From Agapanthus africanus (Eukaryota > Streptophyta > Magnoliopsida > Asparagales > Amaryllidaceae), in contig JASDDO010000024.1 in NCBI GenBank assembly GCA_030015575.1, positions 219,500,996 through 219,564,995 on the forward strand: a DNA stretch of 64,000 nucleotides. Reading direction: 5' to 3'. Numbering within the stretch: position 1 is the stretch's first letter; every line of letters begins with the position of its first letter. The notes under the pieces are model-generated. The model made no database searches. It saw only the letters and a list, made by a program, of their open reading frames with translations, and had not been told where the DNA came from. Below, piece by piece: positions 11,061-21,239 of this stretch. Both the position numbers and the translations under genes were made by a program.

Positions 11061-11480
11061 TGACTTGCTTTATGTCCGGTGATATGGCCAGTTTATTTAC
11101 TGCCACCTTTGGATCTAGACCTGGCATTTCGGAACAATTTCACGCGAAGCAGCCTTTATATTGTATGAGCACGTCTTTTAACTTGGACACCTGTTTTTCA
11201 GATAGTAGCTCACAGACGAATGTCGGCCTCAGATCATTTTCTGTCCCTAAGTCAATTTTTCTTTGGTTGTCCGTCGTCGTGTGTATCCCGTCTTCCAGCT
11301 CTTTTGGTGCTGGTGGAAACTTTGAGATCACCTCGTCTTCATTTGCGAAGAACATGTGGAGGTCATCCATAGTCTCATGCCCTCTATCTTTTGAGAGTGT
11401 TATTATATGGCAGGTACAAGTTCACTTCCATTCTTAATGTTGAGCTGGTCCTATCCTCACGGTATAGGTCCTCTGTGGCT
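11061..11480 (-). pseudogene. pol: Element C: segment upstream of reverse transcriptase
   Basis: The acidic stretch MDDLHMFFANEDEVISKFPP and then ENDLRPTFVCELL...LKDVLIQYKGCFA correspond to 39250-39500 in element J. Tyr-Lys-X-Cys-Phe-Ala is the usual lead-in (W/F of the pre-RT segment) before the RT palm in Tat and Athila elements. No catalytic residues are expected in this part. Confidence 0.65.
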
Positions 11481-12318
11481 CAGGCTTTTGCGGCGGGGTT
11501 ACCCTCCATCTGTCGGATAAAGCGAACCTGCCTTGTTGATATTGGTCTTCTACCCAGTCTTTGAAGGTGAAGCAATCTTCGAGGGGATGACCTATTGATC
11601 GATGGTAGGAGCACTAATCCGGATGATGGACCTCGTTCATTTGTTCGGGTTGCCGAGACTCCGGAAGCATCATAATTTGATGCTTCATGATAAGGTTGAA
11701 TATTTTCTTTGTCTTGTCTTGGGAGAAAGAGTATTCTCGACCCATCTTTTTTATAAAGTACGGGCTCCAACCGAGTTTTTCTCGATTGCACGGCGTCTTG
11801 GATCCGCCTTGTTGTTTTCGAACGTTGTTTGCGTTCTTTGCCCTGTTTTTTCCTCTATTTCGGGATTTTCCCTTTTCTCGAGGACATACAGCGGGCCGAG
11901 GATGAAGAGCATTATAGTCTTCTTTCTTGACAGATTGCTGATTGAGACGCTGCGTCCTGGCTTTTTCATAAATGGCCATTTCACGACTGTGATTGTCTCG
12001 GCTCTTTTGACAAGCTTCTTTTATTAGCTTGTCGATTTGTTCTTCGAGTGACAGATTTAACGTTCTTAGAGCGGGATTTCGCTCTGTTTCAACGTCACGA
12101 CCATTTGGAAGAGTGTTTTCCCCTTCACTGGAACTATTTATGACGTGGTAACTATGGAACCGCTCCCGTTTCTTGGACTGAACGTATTCGAGCCCGGTTG
12201 TCTCCATCTTCCCGTTAGGCATCTTTCGTTGAGTTCCGGGAATATCCCAAATCTTTTTGTAGAATTGGGCTTGCCGAATAGTTTTTTCGAGAGATACACC
12301 TTGGCATCTTAACAACAT
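11481..12318 (-). pseudogene. Element C: linker between protease and reverse transcriptase
   Basis: A charged, lysine/arginine-rich region (SRNRGKNRAKNANNVRKQQ) preceded by LEEQIDKLIKEACQKS and followed by GREYSFSQDKTKKIFNLIMK. It resembles the C-terminal half of the gag of the same element (14870-15250: GRAYSFPRDKTRRPFELAMR), so it looks like a duplicated, diverged gag tail placed between protease and RT. Element J has the same part at 38560-39060. The role is unknown. Confidence 0.55.
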
Positions 12319-13494
12319 TTACAATCCCTCCGCGTAGTATCTTGGCAGACAGATTGGTTGAAGCCTGTCAAGTGCAAAATCGGCACCATGCCAGACTTCT
12401 TTTTCTACTTTGGTCTCTGTAGGTTGGTAGAAGAGAATCACCTTTTCACCTTTTCGCATGGGAGGGACGTAGAAAGTCTGTAGTTCTTGTACGCTGTATG
12501 TATCGAGTGCATCAAGTTCTTTGTAATGCCAAGGCGGAGCCATTGTGATTTGCAGACTCTGATCTGCTCCGGCAAGGGTTTCCACCGACGGGCGGATGGA
12601 GAACACTGCGTTGGCCTCGTCCTCAGAGTCGCTGCCAAATACCAGAATAGGACTAGATGGTCCGGACCTGTTTTTTTTGGGGTGCCCTGAGTAGACTATT
12701 TCTTCATGTTTCTCGGTATCGCTCCCAAAGATCGGGATAGTGGCGACGGACTTCTGTTTATCCTCCGGCTTATGACACCTTTCCGTATCCTCGAAGTCTT
12801 GTAGGAAGTACTTTGCGTCTTCATATTTTCGGACCTCGTTTATGGAGAATGGATTTAGCTCCCCTATGACGGTGTATTCCAAGCCGTCTTTGAAATACTT
12901 CATACACTGATGTTGTGTACATAGGATGACGTTGTACTCATATAACCAAGGCCTGCCGAGAAAAATGTTATAGAAAGTTTTGGCGTCAATGACATGAAAT
13001 TTGATGTCAGTGACGAGCAACCCGAAATGTAGCGTCAGTATTATGGACCCGAGCGTCCGTGACGACTGTGAGTCGAACCCGGAGATGGTAATTTTGTCTC
13101 GGGCTAGGTGCTGAACGTTCATGCTAATCTCCTTCAGCACTCTCACATTGAAAAGGTTGACGGAGGATCCGTTGTCGACAAGGATTTTCCCTATCTTGAT
13201 GTCGTGGCAGTACCTGGAGACGTATAACGGACGATTATGTTCACACGTACCGAGGAGGAGATTTTCTTCGCTGAATGTAATGTCAGCCGTGTGGATCTCT
13301 GCCAGTTCATCTTTCATTTTTTCTTCCGCGAGGAGAGCTTGGAACTGATTAGGTTCTTGTAATGCCTTGATCAGAGAATCTCGTGCCTCTTTAAACAGGA
13401 GGAGAGCATCCAATATGCTCAGTTGTGAGGGTATTTTCCTCAGATGTGCTAGGACATTGTAATCCACGTTATTTTTCCTAGGCGGGTCCCTCAC
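12319..13494 (-). pseudogene. Element C: retropepsin-type aspartic protease region
   Basis: An open stretch of 391 codons. At about residues 103-117 KILVDNGSSVNLF is the active-site loop of an LTR-retrotransposon aspartic protease (D-N-G-S with flanking hydrophobics), and FYNIFLGRPWL near residues 173-183 is the second conserved loop (ILGRPWL in many plant Ty3 elements). The C-terminal 200 residues are acidic and proline-rich (FGSDSEDEANAVF) and unassigned. The protease would cut the Gag-Pol polyprotein. It is the longest intact stretch in element C, yet the rest of the element is broken. Confidence 0.8.
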
Positions 13495-14869
13495 TACAAG
13501 CTCTTTGAAAACTCCATCGTCTAGGGCAATTTCCTCAGAGAATTTTTCTTTCCCTTTGTCCTTTTGGCTCGAACCTTTGTTTATAGGTCTGAGGTTCTTT
13601 TCAAGCAGCGTGCAGTTACGCAGCTGAATATTCTCGCAGTTCTTCTCCTCCTCTTCTTTTTCGAAGGTGGAGTCTTTGAAGAGAGGGCCGAGGGGTATTT
13701 CATCGTCAGAATATCTCCCGAAAGTAAGAACTTGGGGTTTTCCTCTTCCGAACTGGTATCAACCATATGGCAGCTGCTAGTCATTTTTTCATACGCATCT
13801 GTCACACTTTTTTTGCCGTCGACGAGCTTCGCGCTTCATCCACTTGAAGTGTTTTTTATGGGTAACATATCCTTACCACCACTTCTTGAAGGTACTGCAT
13901 TCTTCGGTGGGGTGGGTAACCCTTCGATGATATAAGCAACAGTTTGGATGAGAATATTCTCTGTCAAGGCATATGACTTCGGGAGTGTTTCCTATGAAGG
14001 TGGCAGCTTCATTCCCATTGACAGGGTTTGGCGAACCGCTTCTTTGTTTTGATCCTGCTCTTATTTGTCGCAGGTATACTTTGGTTTGGTTGGAGTACTT
14101 TACGACTCATCCTTGTTGCAGCTTCTTCAACCTGACGCTGACGCTTTGCCTTTTAGCATATGGCTGTTTCGCGTTCTCGGTCGACTTTGCTTTTTTGAAA
14201 GGCTTCGTTTAACAGCCTATCGATCGGGACTTCTGGCAATTCCGGGGATTTTAGCGCCGATTTTGCACCCAGTTCCTCCGCGTTTTTTTCTGACACCGAG
14301 GGAGTTTCTTCGTCATTTAACAACGAATGAGAGACCATATGGCAACTTGCTACACGGTCCCAGGTATCTCCTGATGAGTCATTTTCCTCATCGTTGTCAC
14401 TATCTTCGTTCTCAAGAATATGCTTGAGGAACTCCTTGAGCGTGACTGATGTCCGCGCCTTCTGGTTGTACTCCTCTAGCGCGTCAATGTACTTTTGTAG
14501 GTCTGTGCGCTTGTTGTCATACTCAACAAGCTACACAGGCTTCTTGGTCTTCTTCTTCTTCAAAGACTTTGAAGGCTCGACTTGGGGGTTTTGCTCTTTG
14601 TCAACAACTTTTGGTGAGGGACGTGGCTTCAGCATACTTTCGATGATTTCTGGTTCAAGTGGGCTCTTCCACCTGACTGCTGGACATTCCTGTCGATCCT
14701 TCAGCATTCTTTTGGTTTTTGCTGAAAGAACGACTTCCCATGGAGTTTCTTCCACGAGTGAGTATGATCCCCCTGGCGCATCCACATTTTTAGAAGTGTG
14801 CTTCTGTGGTGGATTTACCCTCCAGTTATCAGACTGCGCGAATTTCCCCTGTTGATACTGGTCCTCGAC
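13495..14869 (-). pseudogene. gag: Element C: gag C-terminal tail
   Basis: Fragmented coding sequence between the capsid/nucleocapsid-like part and the protease. Recognisable blocks: MDAPGGSYSLVEETPWEVVL with a following lysine-rich AKTKRMLKDR (about 14690-14785; the same block ends element E's gag at 23830-23914), and serine/glutamate-rich segments to 13580. The function of the tail is not known. It carries many breaks. Confidence 0.55.
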
Positions 14870-16219
14870 CTAGTTCTTGAAGACGTAGTAATCCTCAATT
14901 GGGTGGCTCACCATTCTGTGATAGGAGCAGTAATTAGGGTTGTTGACGTCGCTGGGCTGCGATGGACGTCGCGGGTCTGGCAATGTGATGAGATTATTAC
15001 GCATTGCCAATTCAAATGGTCTCCTCGTCTTGTCGCGGGGAAACGAGTAAGCGCGTCCTAGTCTTTCTTCCAAGGATGGGCGCGGATGCGTGTTGTTTTG
15101 TCGAGCAGCCGGTTTTGGGCCACTCGGTTGTTGTTGCGTGTTAGCAACAAAGGCCGCTTTCCCTTTACCCTTATTATTTTGAGGGTCCTTATTTGAAGAG
15201 GAAGGCCGGTGGCCCATCTGGTCCATTTGGGCTAGTTTATCGATCAGAGCCTGGAAGGTGGTTGGTTTGAAGAATGTCTTGAACTGGGACACAGTCATTT
15301 GAGAATCAAGGGTCCCGACGAACATGCCCATGGTGGAATATTGTTCAATGCGTTGTTCGAACTTAGACCATATGTTCACCGGATCACATATTGGACCCAG
15401 GTTTCTCCCGACTTTACCCTGGCATTGATTAATGCCGTGATCGGGGTGCGCTCGCTCGCGCTGGAGAACCGCTGTGCGAACAGAAATTCCATCTCTGTGA
15501 ATGTTTTTACGGAGTTATTTGGGAGCTCCGAGTACCATTCAGGCCGTTTCTGACAGGCTGCCAACGAACTGGCGAAGCAACAACTTGTTGTCACCTCCGG
15601 TATTGCCGCACAGAGCTCTGAACAGCGCGACGTGCTGATGAGGGTTGCCTGTCCCTTTGTACACATGGAACTTGGGAATCGTATACCCCGGCGGGTACTT
15701 GATTTGATCATACCAGCCTGGATACGGTCGCCCAGTTCTGACGATTTGGCCAGTCGATTTATTAGCTTGATGAGCTATTATTTGTTGAGCAATATAATCA
15801 TCAAGAGCAGCCTTGGAGATCGTTTCCTCATTGGCTGTTGATAAAGCTGGAAGAGGGTTTGATATTTCCCCTCTATCATCCTCGATGATTATCAGCGAAT
15901 TCTTGGCCCGGGGTTTTGGCTGGATCATCATTCCAACCATGTCCTGAATCATGTTAGCAGCTTGTTCAGCGGCTTCTTTATCTTTTCTTTCAAGTACTCT
16001 TCGTAGGAACTCTGTATCGGTCTCCCGCTCCTGGCACTGTTTGTCCCCTGGATCCAGACATTCTTTCTGTCCGGTAAGTGCTGCCATTTTGGTCAGCATT
16101 TCCTGGAGCTTTTGTTGTTGCTCCGGTGCTTTTGTCAGCGACTGAGTTTGCGGTCGATGACCTATGGAAGCACGACTTTCTTCTTTCCCGGAAACCATGT
16201 GGACCATATATATGATCAT
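14870..16219 (-). pseudogene. gag: Element C: gag capsid domain and downstream part
   Basis: Minus-strand coding blocks with clear Retrotrans_gag features: KYPPGYTIPKFHVYKGTGNP, LLLRQFVGSLSETA, EWYSELPNNSVKTFTEM, FLFAQRF and ALINARVKSGETWVQYV, in capsid order. Downstream, FKTFFKPTTFQALIDKLAQM, a basic NKGKGKAAFV stretch and YCSYHRMVSHPIEDYYVF (a zinc-binding-like C/H cluster) follow. The upstream part (MLTKMAALTGQKE; EAAEQAANMIQDMVGMMI) looks like coiled coil. It matches element E at 22480-23800. Gag forms the virus-like particle in the cytoplasm. Confidence 0.8.
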
Positions 16220-16826
16220 GCCCCCAGACTTAGGGCGTTTGGATCCATCACCTTTGGGATTCGCCGCAGGCGGTGGGATTTTCTCCAGCCTCGTCTTTTT
16301 GTGGGAGGTTGAAGTTAAAGGAGCCGTTGTGACAGGAACCCGTGTGGAAGAAGTCCCTCGCTGTATGACGGAGGAGTGGTCTTCCTCTTACCGAGCCTTC
16401 GATTTCTTCGGTCGACAAGAGTAGTTCTAGTCAATCAGAGAGTCCTGGACTTTTCGCCAGACCTATGAATTTGGGAGGAAAGCCGCTGATGGGGGCGCTC
16501 CGGTTTTTCCTGCACAGTAACCTCTGAAGGAGGGGGTGATTTCTTTAGCACCGCCGTTGGAGAGTTTTTTCTCACTCTGTTAAGCGGATTAAAGCCGTTC
16601 CCGGTTGGAACGACAACGTCAATTTCCAACATTGAAGCTGGTGAGGTAAGTCTAGAGGGGAAGTTGCCCTCGGCTTTTCTCACTCGGTGCCAGTAGCGAC
16701 GTCGAGCGTGCCTTCCAGAACGGACCACCTTAGTTTTGGAAGCGGCTTCTTCATATCCCCGGCTTTGCTGAGGGGCTGGTGTTGGTGTCATCCTGTTGAA
16801 GACCGATGTCCTGATTGAAGTTTGGG
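16220..16826 (-). pseudogene. gag: Element C: gag N-terminal region, part downstream of insert D
   Basis: Basic and proline-rich coding sequence (HARRRYWHRVRKAEGNFPS; VVPTGNGFNPLNRVRKNSPT; KKSPPPSEVTVQEKPERPH) matching element E around 21890-22120. It continues directly from the other side of solo LTR D. Confidence 0.65.
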
Positions 16827-16831
16827 GAGGG
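16827..16831. repeat. Target-site duplication GAGGG (left)
   Basis: GAGGG is repeated at 19055-19059, exactly flanking the TG...CA unit D. Confidence 0.9.
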
Positions 16832-19054
16832 TGATTGAAATATTTTCTCGATTGGGATGTAAAAGTCAAATCAAATAGTCTCCGGCAACGGAGCCATTTG
16901 ATTGAACGGTAAACTTCGGATGTTTCGTATCGAATCAAAAATTTAAATTGACCGCAATCAAACTACGGTGTCAGCTGTAGCTAATGAATGAGTGCGGATC
17001 GTCCACAGGGATCTCGAGATTCGTTTGTATTTTAATGTGTTTGAAATGAAATGTTAAGCAACAATAAAAGAAAACATGATTCAAGAATGATTTGTATTCG
17101 AGTGTCACTATTCTCTATTAAAGAATCAAGAAACTATAAACAATCAAGAATCGGGTTTCAATGGTATTTTCCAAACAACAATCAAGAATAAGAGAGAGGC
17201 TCGTAGGAATCGATCGGATCTTTAGATGTGATGTAGTCTACAAGATTTCGTATTCTTGTCCTTCGAAAGATTGATACTAGATCGATGATCATCGACAAGA
17301 GTTAGGGTTTTCTCGTGAAACTTGGGTTTCATCTTATCCCTTGTTCTGTGTCGATATCATTCACATTCTAGCCTCTAGCAATTTCAAGAAGCGATCGGAT
17401 TTCCCCAATCTCGAGCGATGTCGATCAAGAAAGTATCGCAACGAATTGGGTTGTCGATTCTTGAACTTGCTAGGGTTTACAAACTCGTGGGATTCAAGAA
17501 TCGATTACAAATTTGCTACATCATCATACTAAAGATCGTTTCGACTCCTTAACGAGCGGAGTTTTATTCACACATCACAACATAGACAATATTCAAGAAT
17601 AGTAAAGATAACATGATGCGGAATTTAAAGAAAACAAGATAGAAGAAAATATCACCTTCTATTTAATCAACAATTTCAATACATTCTTTCAAGATCTACA
17701 AGAAGAAGAAAATCGATCGTTGACTCGGCTTCGCTCGTTTCCGTGGATCGTGGATCTACTTTGATCTCGTGCCCGATTGAAGATCGGCTCGGCTCATAAA
17801 AGGGAGAGGGGAGAGAGCAAGAATTCACCTGCTGGAAAATTTTCCAGAGAACCCTCAAGACTGCGGCTCTTCCGCCGCAATAAGCATGTATCTGCCGCCC
17901 TTACGCGGTCGGATATTGGGAACAGTGTACAATTTTTCTTCAGCTGCTTGCTGTTGCTATCTCCAGCTCTCTGGTATATCCCAAATAATTTTTCCACAGC
18001 ATAGAATGCTCCAGATCACCTTCTATTTAATCAACAATTTCAATACATTCTTTCAAGATCTACAAGAAGAAGAAAATCGATCGTTGACTCGGCTTCGCTC
18101 GTCTCCGTGGATCGTGGATCTACTTTGATCTCGTGCCCGATTGAAGATCGGCTCGGCTCATAAAAGGGTTGAAGGCATCTTGCTTGGCTTGCACTCAAGA
18201 TCTTGAATTGTGGTTGGATTTAGGGTTAGGGTTTCCTACAAGCTCTCTCACTAAACTTGAGGAAGAGGAAGATGAAGAAAGAGAATGGCTAAAATCTAAG
18301 ATGTTGAATTATAGCCTAAGATCTCACATGTTTAGTGAGCCTAGGGTCTTATTTATAGAACTTTCACAACCCTAGGTTTAGGTTTGAATTTGGACTTTCC
18401 CTCCCAAAGTTTGTTGACAAGGTTTGTTGGGCTTTAGCTTAGGGTTTAAGCAAGGGTTTAGGAAAGTTCTAGAAGTATTAGGCTAGTTTAGGAGTTTGCT
18501 GATCTGGTGGAAGTATCTGGAATCTTCTGGAAGTTTGTGTGCATTATTGAGCTGTAGGTCTTAGCACAGGAGTTGTGCACTGAAACTGAGGAGCTGATTC
18601 CCTGGGCCCGCCGCTCTTCCGCCGCATGAGGTGGGTTTAGGCCGCTCTTCCGCCGCGTATTGATGGGCTTGGGCCTTGAGCTTTCTTCTGTTGCTTGGTA
18701 CTGCTGTTTGGGCTTTACTTTGATGTTTAGAATTTCAGTTTCCCTTCTGTATTGATACCAGATTTGCGTTCAATGAGTTTACGAGCAATTGTAATGGTCG
18801 AGCGATGTAATGATCGAGCAAGCTTCTTCTTCCTGCACAGACTTCGAAACAGGGGTTGCAAGATATGGAAAATATGCTATGTAATGTAATGCAGTTAATT
18901 TCCCTAGAATTGCCGGTTTTAAGGTCGAATACATGTAATTTGATATTTTGCGACCGATTAGCTAATATGTGAATTATGAATACCGTACACTTCTATATGT
19001 GTGCAGATGATAAGGAAATTGCCGGTTAAAATATGCAATATTTTCGACTGATCA
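16832..19054 (-). mobile_element. Solo LTR D (2.2 kb, 'TGATCAG' family) inserted in gag of C
   Basis: A 2223-bp unit with TG...CA ends and a perfect 5-bp duplication GAGGG, which removes exactly one stretch from the gag homology with element E. On the minus strand it starts TGATCAGTCGAAAATATTGC and ends ATATTTCAATCA. A second copy at 27756 follows a polypurine tract, which supports reading the unit as an LTR. There is no coding sequence. It contains the GATCGTCCACAGGGAT segment common near plant LTR ends and a 154-bp direct duplication (17651-17804 and 18015-18168) not present in the other copy. Confidence 0.85.
17651..18168. repeat. 154-bp direct repeat with 210-bp spacer inside solo LTR D
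   Basis: 17651-17804 and 18015-18168 match with a single visible difference (CGTTTCCG versus CGTCTCCG), offset 364 bp. The spacer is GC-richer and includes CGGCTCTTCCGCCGC, a motif that also stands near 18607 and 18641. The related copy at 27756 has one version only. Either a 364-bp tandem duplication or a small nested unit with terminal repeats. Confidence 0.85.
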
Positions 19055-19059
19055 GAGGG
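19055..19059. repeat. Target-site duplication GAGGG (right)
   Basis: Right-hand duplication of solo LTR D. Confidence 0.9.
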
Positions 19060-19581
19060 CCAGCTAATCTTTCAAAGACCGACTTTCAAATGGGGGAAGC
19101 ATCTTTGACGGCTTCACCCATAGCAGGAGTTGGGAGGGCTATCCGTTTTGGGGCGGCCCCTTCAGGTATCACGAGCCTCATTGCGGGCCCGTTCGAGCTT
19201 TTGCTCAGCCTGTTGAAGATTGAGACACCAGATTTGGACGATCGATTGAGAGGGGCCGTTGGGGTCGCCAGTCGATCGAAGACTGACCTCTTGGGAGCTT
19301 CCTTTTGCGGCGCTGAGGCACCGAAATTCACTGGTGGGAGCATGGTCGTGAAGAACAATCCAGTAGTGGCTTGCGTAATTTGCCCCATTAGTATTAAGAA
19401 GATAAAGGCCGCCTTGGGCCCGTAGGTCACTCATCCAGTTAGGGTGGAGCGAGAGTTGCTGCTGCATGAAGTGTATTGGGAAGCCATCGATTTCTCTGCA
19501 CAGGAGCAAGACACCAAGTTTTAGTACCTCGAATCCAAGGCAACCATAGCGAATGACGATTTTGTTCGCGAAACATGACAC
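19060..19581 (-). pseudogene. gag: Element C: gag N-terminus
   Basis: The start of the gag coding region, about 30 bp inside the leader. Visible words are MQQQLSLHPNWMSDLRAQ and, in another frame, MTYGPKAAFIFLILMGQITQ and FNRLSKSSNGPAMRLVIP. The same words occur in the same order in element E (21357-21780), including repeated SVFDRL/SIFNRL motifs. Both frames look conserved between the two elements only because the DNA is similar; I do not choose between them. Confidence 0.55.
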
Positions 19582-19610
19582 ACGAAATGTGGAGTGGAAA
19601 GAGGAAAAGG

Positions 19611-19632
19611 CCCCACCGGGCGTGCCAGAATC
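19611..19632 (-). promoter_or_regulatory. Primer-binding site of element C
   Basis: Minus strand TCTGGCACGCCCGGTGGGG lies between the LTR edge and gag; element E has TCTGGCACGCCCGATGGG at the matching place. The TGGC(A/G)C.CCC.GTGGGG pattern is usual for tRNA-primed minus-strand start sites in Tat-type elements. The tRNA was not identified. Confidence 0.55.
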
Positions 19633-20022
19633 TATTTACCGCCGAAGCACCGGATTGAGTCGTTGGGATGTCTGGCCTGAATTTTGGGGGCAGATGCTAT
19701 TTGGACTTCTCCATCCACCTCTCAGAAGATACCAAGTTGATTTATGGCACCATATATCGGAGGTTTAAACAGATGTGACCGTTGTAGCAGAGTTTATCAG
19801 ATTCCCCCTCATTTTTAAGTGGTTTTTGATTGTGGGGACGCTCTTCCTTGTAGGCGCAAACCCCTGCAGTTAATTGCGTTATCACATTGCGATAACCACT
19901 TTCTTCTGCTCAGGCAGTTCACTTTGAGGCGTATTGTGTTTTTGTTTATTTTGGTTGCCTGTGAATTGTATATGGAGACTAGTTTATATCGTCGCCCGTA
20001 GGGCGCGGATCGGTCCAAATAT
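19633..20022 (-). mobile_element. 5' LTR fragment of Tat element C
   Basis: Only the LTR end next to the primer-binding site is recognisable. Its reverse complement matches 20760-21185, the LTR end of element E, in every block (GTCTCCATATACAATTCACAGG, split around the GGGCAACC word; GGGGTTTGCGCC; CAATCAAAAACC; ATATATGGTGCCATAAATCA). Similarity stops at about 20022, where the two LTRs meet head to head. Confidence 0.7.
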
Positions 20023-21185
20023 GCTCCTCATGTGGGCATCATATAAAAAGTGCTTAGCACTTCATATACAGCTAAAACGGCTAAGTGCTCAGCACTAATT
20101 GGGCAGCGCCCAGCGCCGCATGTGCTTCTCACGTGGACGCCATATAAAGAGTGCTTAGCACTTCACATACAGCCAAAACGGCTGTGTGCTCAGCACTAAT
20201 TGGGCAGCGCCCAGCGCCGCACGTGCACCTCACGTGGACGCCATAGGAAGTGTTCAGCACTTCACACTTAGTCAAAAGGACGCCATAGGAAGTGTTCAAC
20301 ATTCATTGGGCAGCGCCCATGACTGAATTCTTCACATGACATATATGTGAGCATCATGGCTCAAATAAGTGCTTAGCACTTTTACATAAAAAGAAAAGGG
20401 CTGAACAAATATAGCCCAAATAAATGCTTAGCAATTTTGAATGAAAAAGAAAAAGAATAAACCCAAATTGGTTAAGTCTCTGAAGTTTTTCTTGCAGCTG
20501 AGCCTAAATGATCTTTTTCTGGATCTTAAGTAAAAATGATCCTAAAAACATTGTTAAGTTGATCATAGTCTCAAATAAGACTAACGTATTCTTAGTAAAA
20601 CAAACTGAGCTTAAATGCTCACTTATATATTTAAGTTGACCTTAATCTCAAACTAGATTAACGGTCCTTAAATAAAACAAAATATTTTTGAACCAAAAGA
20701 ATATACAAGCTAAGTTCAAAACCCCGTCAAGCAAATCCTTGACCCAAACCCAAATCTAAAATATACTGATTTGGACTAATCCGCGCCCTACGGGAGACAA
20801 CATAAAATAGTCTCCGTATACAATCCACGGGCAACCAAAATAAACAAAAATAACACACGACACAAAGTGAACTGTGGGAGAAGGAGAAAGCAGTTATCGC
20901 AATGCGGTAACGTAATTAACTGCGGGGGCTTGCGCCTGCAGGGAAGAGCGTCCCCACAATCAAAAACCCATCGCAAATGAGGAGGAATCTGATAAAGTCA
21001 CGCTACAACGGTCACTTCTGATAAAGTCACGCTACAACGGTCACTTCCGTCCAAACCTCCGATATATGGTGCTATAAATCAACTTGGTATTTTCGGAGAG
21101 GTGGATGGATAGGTCCAAATAGCATCTGCCCCCAAATTCAGGCCAGACGTCCTAACATCTCGGTCCGGTCTTTCGGCGGAGAACA
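20023..21185 (+). mobile_element. 5' LTR of Tat element E (left end truncated)
   Basis: The LTR ends GGCGGAGAACA, the inverted match of the TGTTCTC/TGTTCCC starts seen at 23915 and 63729. Its right half matches the end of LTR F (27480-27645). The left half (20040-20400) has repeated CACGTG words and palindromes AGTGCTTAGCACT or AGTGCTCAGCACT near 20049, 20083, 20149 and 20380, as in the 80-bp array of LTR F. A 28-bp tandem (CTGATAAAGTCACGCTACAA) lies near 20991-21048. No LTR start is seen, so it is cut where it meets element C. Confidence 0.7.
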
Positions 21186-21188
21186 TAT

Positions 21189-21208
21189 TCTGGCACGCCC
21201 GATGGGAC
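21189..21208 (+). promoter_or_regulatory. Primer-binding site of element E
   Basis: TCTGGCACGCCCGATGGGAC a few bases after the LTR end GAGAACA. Same sequence class as 19611-19632. Confidence 0.6.
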
Positions 21209-21239
21209 CTTTTCCTCTTTCCACTCAAAACATCGTGTG

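Larger units (their letters stand above)
10781..20022 (-). mobile_element. Tat-lineage Ty3/gypsy element C (minus strand, 5' two-thirds visible)
   Basis: Read right to left: part of the 5' LTR (about 19633-20022), primer-binding site, gag (interrupted by solo LTR D), protease, a linker region, and the start of reverse transcriptase, where element A was inserted. The rest lies outside the window. Coding parts match the plus-strand relatives at 20023-23914 (gag) and 38560-40000 (linker and RT). Assignment to Tat follows from those relatives, which carry a second RNase H. It is old: frames are broken many times and two other elements are nested in it. It is a fossil. Confidence 0.8.

Noticed and set aside
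16164-16424. Plus-strand ORFs over the C gag and linker (also 11602-12027, 14394-14855, 49087-49338)
   Set aside because: They are shadows of minus-strand element coding sequence; no domain in the plus frame.
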